Below are positions 1 to 6,871 of a stretch of DNA of 13,668 bases, piece by piece. Each line of letters opens with the position of its first letter. The stretch's first letter is position 1. The position numbers and the translations under genes are program-made. Origin of the DNA: DATKYK01 sp034430255 (GTDB taxonomy: Bacteria; Chloroflexota; Dehalococcoidia; E44-bin15); NCBI GenBank assembly GCA_034430255.1, contig DAOUEU010000127.1:1-13668 (forward strand). Reading direction: 5' to 3'. Under the pieces are notes generated by a model, which was not told where the DNA came from, did no database searches, and saw only the letters and a program-made list of their open reading frames with translations.

Positions 1-90
1 GTGGAGGCTGGCATAGAGGCCGAAAACCATGCCATGAGCGCTGTAATGGAGTACCAGGATTTAACCAAACTAGAGGAACTGTCGATGTAG
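1..90 (+). CDS. C-terminal tail of an unidentified gene, cut by the left edge
   Basis: Reading frame 1 is open from the first base to a TAG at 88-90, giving 29 residues that end LTKLEELSM. The tail is acidic and looks helical (AGIEAENHAMSAVMEYQ). I do not recognise it. It lies in the same frame and on the same strand as the hisF relic that follows directly. It could be the end of a real upstream gene, part of the same decayed region, or a chance open frame. The sequence to the left would decide. Confidence 0.3.
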   Translation: MEAGIEAENHAMSAVMEYQDLTKLEELSM

Positions 91-237
91 GAGGATTGCC
101 TGGATGTAGGGAATTGAGGGGTAGTCAAGGGGATAGAGTCTATCGAGCCGAGGTGCGTCAAGTCCCCGGTAGGGGCCGCGCAGGCCTACTACCTGGAGGG
201 CGTAAATGAGCTGGTTTTCCTGGTTTCATTAAAATAG
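91..237 (+). pseudogene. hisF: Relic of hisF (imidazole glycerol phosphate synthase cyclase subunit)
   Basis: Frame 1 from codon 97-99 reads CLDVGN, stop, GVVKGI, fifteen poorly conserved residues, SPVGAAQAYYLEG, VNELVFL. Without any gap this lines up with the start of HisF, whose canonical pattern is CLDV-x2-G-R-VVKG ... DPVELA-x-Y-x2-EG-x-DELVFLDIT. Conserved blocks CLDV, VVKG, PV, Y, G and ELVFL all fall at the correct spacing. The HisF N-terminal Met segment is missing, a TGA at 115-117 replaces the glycine-position codon, and the match stops about 40 residues in, at the TAG 235-237. The remaining five-sixths of HisF is absent, because the FAD oxidoreductase begins at 247. It is therefore a dead fragment of a histidine biosynthesis gene. 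HisF normally works with HisH; neither HisH nor any other his gene is visible here. Confidence 0.8.
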
Positions 238-246
238 AGTAATGAT

Positions 247-1386
247 ATGTCTGGCAGGGAGTCACCTGGAGCAGTGATAACGGTAATCGGAGCGGGGGTA
301 GTGGGGTTGGCCGTGGCAGCTCAGGTATCTGGTAAGTGCAAGGACGTTTATGTTCTGGAGAAGAACGAGACTTTTGGGAAAGAGACGAGCAGCAGGAATA
401 GCGAGATCATCCATGCAGGCATTTATTACCCTGAAGGTTCGTTGAAGGCGGAGACGTGTGTTGACGGCAATGCCATGCTGTACGAGATGTGCCGGCGGTA
501 TGGTATAGGCCACAGGAAGACAGGCAAACTCATTGTGGCGACCGAGGACGGGGAGGTGGGGAAACTGGAGGAATTGCTGGAACGGGGAAGAAGGAATGGA
601 GCTAGGGGACTAAAAGTCCTTTCAAAGGAGGAGATAAACAAACTGGAACCAAATATCGAAGCGGTGGCTGCCATTTTATCCCCTTCGAGTGGGACCATAG
701 ACTCATACACTTTGATGAGGTGCTTTCTCAGCAAGGCGCAAGAACAAGGTGCCAAGATAGCCTACAAGTCAAATGTTATTGGAGTAGAGAAGCTATCCGA
801 TGGATATGAGGTGACGGTAGAGAATGGCTCCGGATCCTTTATGTTTAAAACAGAAATCCTGATAAATTGTGCTGGCTTATACTCCGATAGAATAGCGCAG
901 CTTGGGGGAATAGATATAAGCGAAGCAGGGTATCAACTGTTCTATTGCAAAGGGGAATATTTCAGTGTAGGTAACCGTAAAAACAGGTTAATTAAGAGGC
1001 TCATCTATCCGGTGCCCCAGCCTAGTGGTGGGGGGCTGGGAATCCATGCTACTCTGGACCTTGAAGGGAGGATGCGGTTGGGGCCAGATGCCCGATACAT
1101 AAATGAAATCGATTACAGGGTTGATGAGTCACAAAAAGGACTTTTCTATAGCTCGGTTAAGGCCTTTCTCCCTTTTATAGAGAGTGATGACCTGGAGCCG
1201 GAGATGGCGGGTATAAGGCCCAAGCTTCAAGGCCCGGGAGATGATTTTCGGGACTTCGTGATTAGACATGAGCAGGACAGAGGCCTACCAGGGTTTATAA
1301 ACCTAATCGGCATCGAGTCACCAGGTTTAACCAGCGCCCCCGCGATAGCAAGATATGTTGAAAGTATGGTAAAGGAGATATTATGA
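247..1386 (+). CDS. lhgO: FAD-dependent oxidoreductase, L-2-hydroxyglutarate dehydrogenase/oxidase family
   Basis: A 379-residue protein of the DAO (D-amino-acid-oxidase fold) flavoprotein superfamily. The N-terminal Rossmann FAD motif VIGAGVVGL is at residues 13-21, with the acidic end of strand 2 at VLEKN (36-40). ETSSRNSEIIHAGIYY (46-61) is the signature block of L-2-hydroxyglutarate dehydrogenases, and the C-terminal GIESPGLTSAPAIARYV (355-371) is the second FAD-contacting block. Characterised family members oxidise L-2-hydroxyglutarate to 2-oxoglutarate and pass electrons to quinone or oxygen; substrate and acceptor here are inferred. It is somewhat shorter than E. coli LhgO. The ATG at 247 has no good Shine-Dalgarno site. 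Arginine codons are mostly AGG/AGA (16 of 23), against 5 of 28 in the next gene, which suggests a different history. No transmembrane segment is seen. Confidence 0.82.
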   Translation: MSGRESPGAVITVIGAGVVGLAVAAQVSGKCKDVYVLEKNETFGKETSSRNSEIIHAGIYYPEGSLKAETCVDGNAMLYEMCRRYGIGHRKTGKLIVATEDGEVGKLEELLERGRRNGARGLKVLSKEEINKLEPNIEAVAAILSPSSGTIDSYTLMRCFLSKAQEQGAKIAYKSNVIGVEKLSDGYEVTVENGSGSFMFKTEILINCAGLYSDRIAQLGGIDISEAGYQLFYCKGEYFSVGNRKNRLIKRLIYPVPQPSGGGLGIHATLDLEGRMRLGPDARYINEIDYRVDESQKGLFYSSVKAFLPFIESDDLEPEMAGIRPKLQGPGDDFRDFVIRHEQDRGLPGFINLIGIESPGLTSAPAIARYVESMVKEIL

Positions 1387-1462
1387 ATGAAGAATATGTA
1401 AAAGTAAGAGTAGATGTATTGTAAGAAAACTAGATGAACTAATAAACGTAAGGGAGTTATAG
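1383..1462 (+). pseudogene. Possible frameshifted micro-ORF after the FAD oxidoreductase
   Basis: An ATG overlaps the stop of the preceding gene (ATGA at 1383-1386), the usual arrangement for translational coupling, and reads MNEEYVKVRVDVL before a TAA at 1422-1424. In a shifted frame the DNA then reads VRKLDELINVREL to a TAG at 1460-1462. Both halves are rich in charged residues as in a small soluble protein, and a single frameshift near 1421 would join them into about 26 residues. No family is recognised. The A-rich composition makes chance a serious alternative. Confidence 0.2.
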
Positions 1463-1492
1463 AAACAAAATCGAACAAAGGAGTAATAGAGA

Positions 1493-3085
1493 ATGAATCT
1501 GCGACGACCAAACGCAAGCGATGCCACCGGAACTACCAACCGTTCCAAAGATGTCGTGCCCATGAGTGGTCTGTGCGTCCGATGCCTTGATGGCTGCACC
1601 GGAAACTGTGAGGTATTCAAGGCAAGCTTCCGCGGTAGGGAACTGATCTATCCCGGACCCTACGGTGAAATCACTGCAGGGGGAGATAAAGATTATCCGG
1701 TTGATTACTCGCATCTTAATATCCAGGGATATGCCTTGGGAGCGGAAGGACTACCCGCTGGCGTTATCGGCGGTCCCGATACCGCTATTTTCCCAGCAGT
1801 AAATACGGAGACCGGGTATGGCTGGGACATCAAAGTCAAGATGAATGTTCCTATCTTTACTGGCGCTTTGGGTTCCACCGAGATAGCACGCAAGAACTGG
1901 GAGCATTTCGCCATTGGCGCTGCCATAAGCGGGGTTACACTGGTCTGTGGCGAAAACGTTTGCGGTATCGACCCACAGCTTGAGCTCGATTCAAATGGCA
2001 AAGTTGTTGCATCGCCAGATATGGACCGTCGAATCGAGGTCTATCGGCGCTACCATCAGGGCTATGGTGAAATCCTGGTGCAGATGAATGTAGAGGATAC
2101 CAGATTGGGTGTTGCTGAATACGTTAATAAGAAGCATGGTCTGGAAACTATCGAATTAAAATGGGGGCAGGGAGCGAAGTGTATTGGTGGGGAGATCAAG
2201 GTCAATACTTTGGAACGGGCAATAGAGCTTCAGAAACGGGGATACATCATTACACCCGATCCTTCGAATTCCCTAAATCAGTCAGCCTTTGAGGCTGGCG
2301 CTATTAAGGAGTTTGAACGCCATAGCCGGCTTGGCTTTATCGATGAAGAAGGTTTCTATGATGAAGTTCGACGTTTAAGAGATCTGGGATTCAAACGCAT
2401 CACATTGAAAACCGGAGCCTATGGTCTGCGTGAGCTGGCTATGGCAATCAAGTGGGGCTCGAAAGCCAAAATCGACCTACTTACGATCGACGGTGCCCCT
2501 GGCGGAACCGGTATGAGCCCGTGGCGGATGATGGAGGAGTGGGGTATGCCAAGTCTCTACCTACACGCCGCAGCTTATGATTTCTGTAAAATGCTGGCCG
2601 ATAAAGGGCAGCGGCCTCCTGATATAGCATTTGCCGGTGCATTCAGCAGCGAAGATGGTGTATTCAAGGCAATCGCTCTTGGTTCACCATTCTGTAAGGC
2701 GATTTGCATGGGGCGGGCTTTGATGATTCCTGGTATGGTTGGCAAGAATATCCAGCAGTGGCTCAAGGATGGCAAGTTGCCAAACACAGTAGGCCAATTT
2801 GGCTCAACCCCAGAGGAGATCTTTGTCTGCTATGAAGAGGTCAAGGATATAGTCGGTGCTGATGAAATGAAGAACATCCCTCTCGGTGCTGTGGGAATCT
2901 ACAGCTATGGTCAGAAGATCAAGGTAGGGTTGCAGCAGTTAATGGCAGGTGCAAGATGCTTCAGCGTGCCTGCGATTACCCGGCGCGAGCTTATGTCCCT
3001 GACCGAAGAGTGTGCCAATGTTACCGGAATACCCTATCTAATGGATGCCTACAGGGAAGAGGCAGTGGCTATTCTCGAAGGCTAG
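1493..3085 (+). CDS. gltB: FMN-binding glutamate synthase family protein (stand-alone central domain)
   Basis: A 530-residue protein matching the FMN-binding synthase domain of glutamate synthase, where 2-oxoglutarate and ammonia are converted to glutamate at a reduced FMN in a TIM barrel. Diagnostic blocks are KWGQGAKCIGGEIK (223-236, the counterpart of the SQGAKPGEGG loop), TIDGAPGGTGMSP (331-343, the GGTGASP FMN loop), and AFAGAFSSEDGVFKAIALGS (379-398, FMN-phosphate region). There is no N-terminal glutamine amidotransferase domain, no C-terminal GXGXG domain, and no 3Fe-4S triad after the FMN site. Instead the N terminus has C28-x2-C31-x3-C35-x3-C39, which could hold an iron-sulphur cluster or zinc. 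AAAGGAG at 1477-1483, 9 nt before the ATG, supports the start. Amination partner and electron donor are unknown. A related activity such as methylamine-glutamate methyltransferase subunit C cannot be excluded. Confidence 0.85.
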   Translation: MNLRRPNASDATGTTNRSKDVVPMSGLCVRCLDGCTGNCEVFKASFRGRELIYPGPYGEITAGGDKDYPVDYSHLNIQGYALGAEGLPAGVIGGPDTAIFPAVNTETGYGWDIKVKMNVPIFTGALGSTEIARKNWEHFAIGAAISGVTLVCGENVCGIDPQLELDSNGKVVASPDMDRRIEVYRRYHQGYGEILVQMNVEDTRLGVAEYVNKKHGLETIELKWGQGAKCIGGEIKVNTLERAIELQKRGYIITPDPSNSLNQSAFEAGAIKEFERHSRLGFIDEEGFYDEVRRLRDLGFKRITLKTGAYGLRELAMAIKWGSKAKIDLLTIDGAPGGTGMSPWRMMEEWGMPSLYLHAAAYDFCKMLADKGQRPPDIAFAGAFSSEDGVFKAIALGSPFCKAICMGRALMIPGMVGKNIQQWLKDGKLPNTVGQFGSTPEEIFVCYEEVKDIVGADEMKNIPLGAVGIYSYGQKIKVGLQQLMAGARCFSVPAITRRELMSLTEECANVTGIPYLMDAYREEAVAILEG

Positions 3086-3104
3086 ACTGGATATATTGTC
3101 GATT

Positions 3105-3145
3105 GAGCAGGCCCTGAGATGTCAAGGCCTGCTCCAATTAAAAAT
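3105..3145. terminator. Hairpin between convergent gltB-like gene and nadE
   Basis: GAGCAGGCC (3105-3113) and GGCCTGCTC (3126-3134) form a perfect 9-bp stem with a 12-nt loop, 20 nt after the gltB-like stop and 18 nt before the nadE stop on the other strand. The + strand side is followed by AT-rich sequence (AATTAAAAATTT) without a clean T run, so it is an imperfect intrinsic terminator for + transcripts. The - strand side has no T tract. Its position between convergent ends favours a shared terminator. Confidence 0.6.
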
Positions 3146-3151
3146 TTAGGT

Positions 3152-4888
3152 TCATGAGCCTTTGAAGCGGTTCGTAATAGGAAGTCTTCTGTCACGACCA
3201 AAGGCCCTAGGGGTTATCTTGATGCCTGGCGGCGCCTGGCGGCGCTTATATTCGCTATTATCTACCAATCGTGCCGCGTGCTTCACAAGCTCCTCATCGA
3301 ATCCCATATTTATAATTTGCTCCACGCTTTTATCCTCTTCGACGTATGCGGTCAATATAGGATCTAGTATGTCATACGAAGGTAGTGAGTCGGTATCCTT
3401 TTGCTCGGGCCTTAGTTCTGCTGAGGGTGGCTTTTTTATAACAGATAAGGGTATCTGCTCAGATCCCACCATCGAGTTTCGGTAGTTGGCGAGTTGGTAG
3501 ACCATGGTTTTGGGTACATCCTTGATTACTGCAAAGCCACCTGCCATGTCACCATACAGTGTTGTATAACCAGTTGCAATTTCGCTCTTATTACCAGTCG
3601 TTAAAACTAGCCAGCCGAATTTATTTGACAGTGCCATTAAGATATTGCCTCTGATACGGGCTTGGATATTCTCTTCAGCCACATTGGGCTCACCACCCTT
3701 AAATGATGAGGCCAATGCGTCTATATAGGCTTGAAAAACTGGCTCAATAGGGATAGTCAAGAGTTCTATATCAAGGTTCTGCACTAGCAATTCAGCGTCT
3801 GATAAACTCGTAGTGGAAGAGTATCTCGAAGGCATGGCTACACCAATCACGTTTGAAGGCCCGAGTGCATCGACTGCGATGGCTGCTACTAAGCTGGAAT
3901 CGATACCTCCGGAGAGCCCAATCAATACCTTATCAAAGCCATTCTTGGTTACGTAATCTCTTGTTCCCAGAACCAAAGCCTTATAGACCTCATCTGGATA
4001 GACATAAATCTGGGGCTGACTCCGTGATAGCCTTTGTTTTTGGGTAGTAACAGGCGCATGGGATACTGCAATACTACTAGTATGCCAGCGGTGCTCTTCA
4101 ATATATAGCGTTTCTTTTCTCCACCTGGGGTCGTGGAGACGTGTCCGAAAGACATTATCGACATCGAGATCGGCCACTACCAAGTCTTCCGCGAACTGGC
4201 TCCCCTGTACTATGAGATGTCCTTTCTCATCGAGAATCAGGCTGTGACCAGCAAAAATCAGTTCGTCTTGTCCCCCCACCAGGTTATTGAATGCTGTGAT
4301 AGCTATATTATCTGCAGCGCGCGTTCCAAGCATCTTTTCTCTAAAATTTCCCCGGCCGTAATAGTATGGTGAGGCACTGATGTTAACAATTACTTCGGCC
4401 CCTGTGTAAGCCTGCGTTGTAGAAGGGCCAGCCTCATACCAGATATCCTCGCATATATTTATACCGATGCCAACGCCTGCAATGATGTAGATTGGACATT
4501 CCGTTCCAGCCTGGAAGTATCGATTCTCATCGAAGACCCCATAATTTGGGAGATATATTTTGTGATAGACAGCCACAATCTTGCCATCGTGTATAACTGC
4601 CGCTGCATTATAGATATCGCTCTTTGCATCCACGAAACCAACTACTACCGTAATTCCAGATGATTGGTTGGCGACTTTGTCAAGGCACCTAAGATTCTCT
4701 TCGATGAAGTGGGGCTTAAGCAGAAGGTCTTCTGGTGGGTAACCACAAATGGATAGCTCAGGGAAGGTAAGTAAGTCAGTTTCCAATGATTTGGCTTCAG
4801 TGATATACCTAAGGATTTTCTTGGTATTTCCTTTGAAGTCACCTACAGTGGTGTTTATCTGTGCCATACCAATGCGGAAATGCCGCAT
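3152..4888 (-). CDS. nadE: Glutamine-dependent NAD+ synthetase
   Basis: A 578-residue two-domain enzyme that amidates nicotinic acid adenine dinucleotide to NAD+, using ATP and ammonia released from glutamine. The N-terminal nitrilase-fold glutaminase (about 1-270) has the catalytic triad E44 (FPELSICGY), K110 (HKIYLPNYG) and C146 (INICEDIW). The C-terminal synthetase (about 290-578) carries the ATP pyrophosphatase P-loop SGGIDSS at 326-332, then TTGNKSEIATGYTTLYGD and the KKPPSAELRPEQKD segment. Length is typical for the bacterial glutamine-dependent class. The start is ATG at 4888, with GGGAG at 4899-4903 ten nt upstream; the Met at residue 8 is a possible alternative. It lies 188 nt downstream of the glnA-associated small ORF, on the same strand. 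A hairpin in between suggests separate or attenuated transcription. As a glutamine consumer it fits the neighbourhood. Confidence 0.96.
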   Translation of the reverse strand: MRHFRIGMAQINTTVGDFKGNTKKILRYITEAKSLETDLLTFPELSICGYPPEDLLLKPHFIEENLRCLDKVANQSSGITVVVGFVDAKSDIYNAAAVIHDGKIVAVYHKIYLPNYGVFDENRYFQAGTECPIYIIAGVGIGINICEDIWYEAGPSTTQAYTGAEVIVNISASPYYYGRGNFREKMLGTRAADNIAITAFNNLVGGQDELIFAGHSLILDEKGHLIVQGSQFAEDLVVADLDVDNVFRTRLHDPRWRKETLYIEEHRWHTSSIAVSHAPVTTQKQRLSRSQPQIYVYPDEVYKALVLGTRDYVTKNGFDKVLIGLSGGIDSSLVAAIAVDALGPSNVIGVAMPSRYSSTTSLSDAELLVQNLDIELLTIPIEPVFQAYIDALASSFKGGEPNVAEENIQARIRGNILMALSNKFGWLVLTTGNKSEIATGYTTLYGDMAGGFAVIKDVPKTMVYQLANYRNSMVGSEQIPLSVIKKPPSAELRPEQKDTDSLPSYDILDPILTAYVEEDKSVEQIINMGFDEELVKHAARLVDNSEYKRRQAPPGIKITPRAFGRDRRLPITNRFKGS

Positions 4889-5022
4889 GAATCTTTAACT
4901 CCCAAATAAAAAATTACTTATCAAGCATTCTAATCGTTGATGCATAGCCAACTAGCTCAACCCGACATTTCGAGTGAGCATCCTTTAAATTAGTTATAGA
5001 TTTTCCTTACTATTATTATATT

Positions 5023-5060
5023 ACAGTGTAGTCACTGCTGAATAATGCCATGTACACTGT
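5023..5060 (-). terminator. Inverted repeat after the glnA-operon small ORF, before nadE
   Basis: ACAGTGTA (5023-5030) and TACACTGT (5053-5060) are perfect 8-nt arms around a 22-nt loop. On the - strand the 3' arm is followed by an AT-rich AATATAATAATAG rather than a T run. A second stem, CAGTG (5024-5028) with CACTG (5033-5037), shares the same arm, so the two hairpins are mutually exclusive. It may end the amt-glnB-glnA transcript or attenuate read-through to nadE. No long T tract is present, so the call is tentative. Confidence 0.35.
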
Positions 5061-5076
5061 TGCCAAATGCTATAGG

Positions 5077-5445
5077 TCAGTTCTCGACAGCGACTTCCAC
5101 CACATTCTGACGGGCAATGGCAATTTCTTCATCGTCCTTTTTAATAAAGACGTGCATTAACCCCATTACCTCATATTTGCCGTTTTCCAAGCTAGATGTG
5201 TCCCACCTGGTCGCGAAATTCTCATGTCTATCGCGGGACTCCCCAATCTTGATCCAGCTCTCTGTGTTTTTCTTACGATAGTACCAGGGATTGGTTATTT
5301 TCATAATAGGTCCGGAAATACCCAGTTCCTGCAATTCCTTGCCTAGCAGATCTTCATCAAAGTCCTCCCGCAGTGAAACGTTACCAGAATAGCTTCTCAG
5401 AACCTCGGAAGGAACAATATAATGTGGCCCCCAATCATATGGCAT
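5077..5445 (-). CDS. Small soluble protein of unknown function in the glnA operon, Ig-like sequence pattern
   Basis: 122 residues, acidic, no signal peptide and no membrane segment, so cytoplasmic by sequence. I do not recognise a named family. The second half runs NPWYYRKKNTESWIKIG, then FATRWDTSSLENGKYEVMGL, then EEIAIARQNVVEVAVEN. The order W-D-T-x4-NG-x-Y-x-V followed by a closing V-x-V-x-V-x-N strand resembles bacterial Ig-like beta-sandwich domains (W-D-T-x-P-D-G-x-Y ... V-x-V-D-N). This is an impression from pattern, not a proven homology. It starts 50 nt after glnA with a strong AGGAGG, so it is probably co-transcribed with glnA, glnB and amt. GTG at 5448 is also in frame but sits only 3 nt from that site, so ATG at 5445 is preferred. 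A role tied to glutamine synthetase is a guess from position. Confidence 0.8.
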   Translation of the reverse strand: MPYDWGPHYIVPSEVLRSYSGNVSLREDFDEDLLGKELQELGISGPIMKITNPWYYRKKNTESWIKIGESRDRHENFATRWDTSSLENGKYEVMGLMHVFIKKDDEEIAIARQNVVEVAVEN

Positions 5446-5451
5446 CACTAA

Positions 5452-5457
5452 CCTCCT
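5452..5457 (-). promoter_or_regulatory. Shine-Dalgarno site that decides the start of the small ORF
   Basis: AGGAGG on the - strand lies 6 nt from the ATG at 5445 but only 3 nt from the GTG at 5448. Normal spacing therefore selects ATG and the 122-residue product. Confidence 0.75.
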
Positions 5458-5489
5458 TTATTCAGCGCATTCTTGATGCTCTATTTTAC

Positions 5490-5495
5490 ATTATA
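5490..5495 (-). promoter_or_regulatory. TATAAT box directly after the glnA stop, possible internal promoter
   Basis: A perfect -10 hexamer on the - strand begins immediately after the glnA TAG. At 17-nt spacing the -35 position, inside the end of glnA, reads ACAGAT, a poor match. It could give the small ORF its own transcript, or be chance in AT-rich sequence. Confidence 0.2.
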
Positions 5496-6839
5496 CTACA
5501 AGATAGGTAAGTATCTGTTGAGTTCATAATCGGTCACCTGAGCCCGGTACATGTCCCACTCGATCTTCTTGTTCTTGATAAAGGCATCGAATACGTGGTC
5601 ACCAAGGGCCTTTCGCACCACCTCGCTCTCTTCTGTAAGCTTTATAGCCTCTAATAGGCTGCCGGGAAGGGTTCCGATATTCCTTCTATCCCTTTCTTCC
5701 TCAGTCATCTCATACACGTTTTCTTCTACAGGATCCGGAACTTCGTATTCCTTCTCGACCCCCTCCAGCCCAGCGGCCAGCATCACGCTGAAGGCAAGAT
5801 AGGGGTTGCAGGCAGGGTCAGGTGACCTAAACTCAATCCTTGTTGCGTTCTCCTTTTCCGGCTTGTACTCGGGAACTCTAATCAGGTCCGCCCGGTTGCG
5901 ACGTGCCCACGAAAGGTATACCGGTGCCTCATAGCCAGGGATCAGGCGCTTATATGAATTAACCCACTGGTTAGCGACGGCCGTGATTTCAGGAGCGTGC
6001 TTTAGCAGCCCGGCTATGTAGCACTTGCCTATCTTGGAGAGATGATACTTATCATCCTTGTCGAAAAAGGCATTTCTGTCGCCACTAAACAGCGATTGAT
6101 GCACGTGCATGCCGCTGCCATTTATGCCGTAAACTGGCTTGGGCATGAAGGTAGCGTAGACGCCGTGGCTTAGGGCAATCTGCTTGACTACCAGGCGGTA
6201 GGTCATCACGCTGTCGGCCATGGTAAGGGCGTCGGTGTACCTCATATCGATCTCATGCTGGCTGGCGGCAACCTCGTGATGGGAGTACTCGACCCCTATG
6301 CCCATCTCCTCCAAGGTGAGCACCGTTTCCCTTCTCAGGTCGGTAGCAGTATCGAGAGGGGTCATATCGAAGTATCCCCCCTCATCTAGGGGCTCGGTTC
6401 CCTTGGAGTCTCGAAAGTAGAAGTACTCCAGTTCAGGACCTACATAAAATGTGTAACCCATATCAGCCGCCCGCTTCAGGTTTCCCTTCAGTACATACCT
6501 AGGATCGCCTTCGAAAGGCTCACCACCGGGCCTTAAAATGTCGCAGAACATTCGGGCTACAGCGTGGTGCTCCTTGGGACGCCACGGTAGCAACTGGAAG
6601 GTATCCGGATCCGGCAGAGCTACCATATCGCTCTCATCGATGCGGGCGAACCCCTGAATGGAGGAGCCGTCAAAACCCATCCCCTCCTCCAGCGCCCCCT
6701 CCAGTTCCTCCACGGTGATGGCAAAGCTCTTGAGCATGCCCAGGATATCGGTGAACCATAGCCTGATAAATTTTACATCGTGCTCCTTTGCCATGTTAAG
6801 GACGTATTCTTTGCTCTCGTTCCTGCTTTTAGTCGCCAT
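5496..6839 (-). CDS. glnA: Glutamine synthetase type I (GSI-alpha type)
   Basis: A 447-residue enzyme making glutamine from glutamate, ammonia and ATP. Beta-grasp N-terminal domain (about 15-100) with DGSSIQGF at 57-64; catalytic barrel with metal ligands in GPELEYF (E136, E138), E189, E196 and H245 (GSGMHVHQSL); the glutamate flap GYEAP at 302-306 with E304; and NRADLIRVP. The length and the absence of the KNLYDLPPEE-type adenylylation segment (here ENVYEMTEEERDRRN) place it in the non-adenylylated GSI-alpha class. R66 in FARIDESDM corresponds to B. subtilis R62, which mediates direct feedback inhibition by glutamine, so feedback control is likely (inference). The ATG at 6839 has AGGAGG 6 nt upstream (6846-6851). 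It is 32 nt after glnB in an amt-glnB-glnA-small ORF run. Confidence 0.97.
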   Translation of the reverse strand: MATKSRNESKEYVLNMAKEHDVKFIRLWFTDILGMLKSFAITVEELEGALEEGMGFDGSSIQGFARIDESDMVALPDPDTFQLLPWRPKEHHAVARMFCDILRPGGEPFEGDPRYVLKGNLKRAADMGYTFYVGPELEYFYFRDSKGTEPLDEGGYFDMTPLDTATDLRRETVLTLEEMGIGVEYSHHEVAASQHEIDMRYTDALTMADSVMTYRLVVKQIALSHGVYATFMPKPVYGINGSGMHVHQSLFSGDRNAFFDKDDKYHLSKIGKCYIAGLLKHAPEITAVANQWVNSYKRLIPGYEAPVYLSWARRNRADLIRVPEYKPEKENATRIEFRSPDPACNPYLAFSVMLAAGLEGVEKEYEVPDPVEENVYEMTEEERDRRNIGTLPGSLLEAIKLTEESEVVRKALGDHVFDAFIKNKKIEWDMYRAQVTDYELNRYLPIL

Positions 6840-6871
6840 TTCAAACCTCCTTTTTACTTACTTTTTATGCT

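Noticed and set aside
5446..5448. GTG at 5448 as the start of the small glnA-linked protein
   Set aside because: It is only 3 nt from AGGAGG; the adjacent ATG at 5445 has normal 6-nt spacing.
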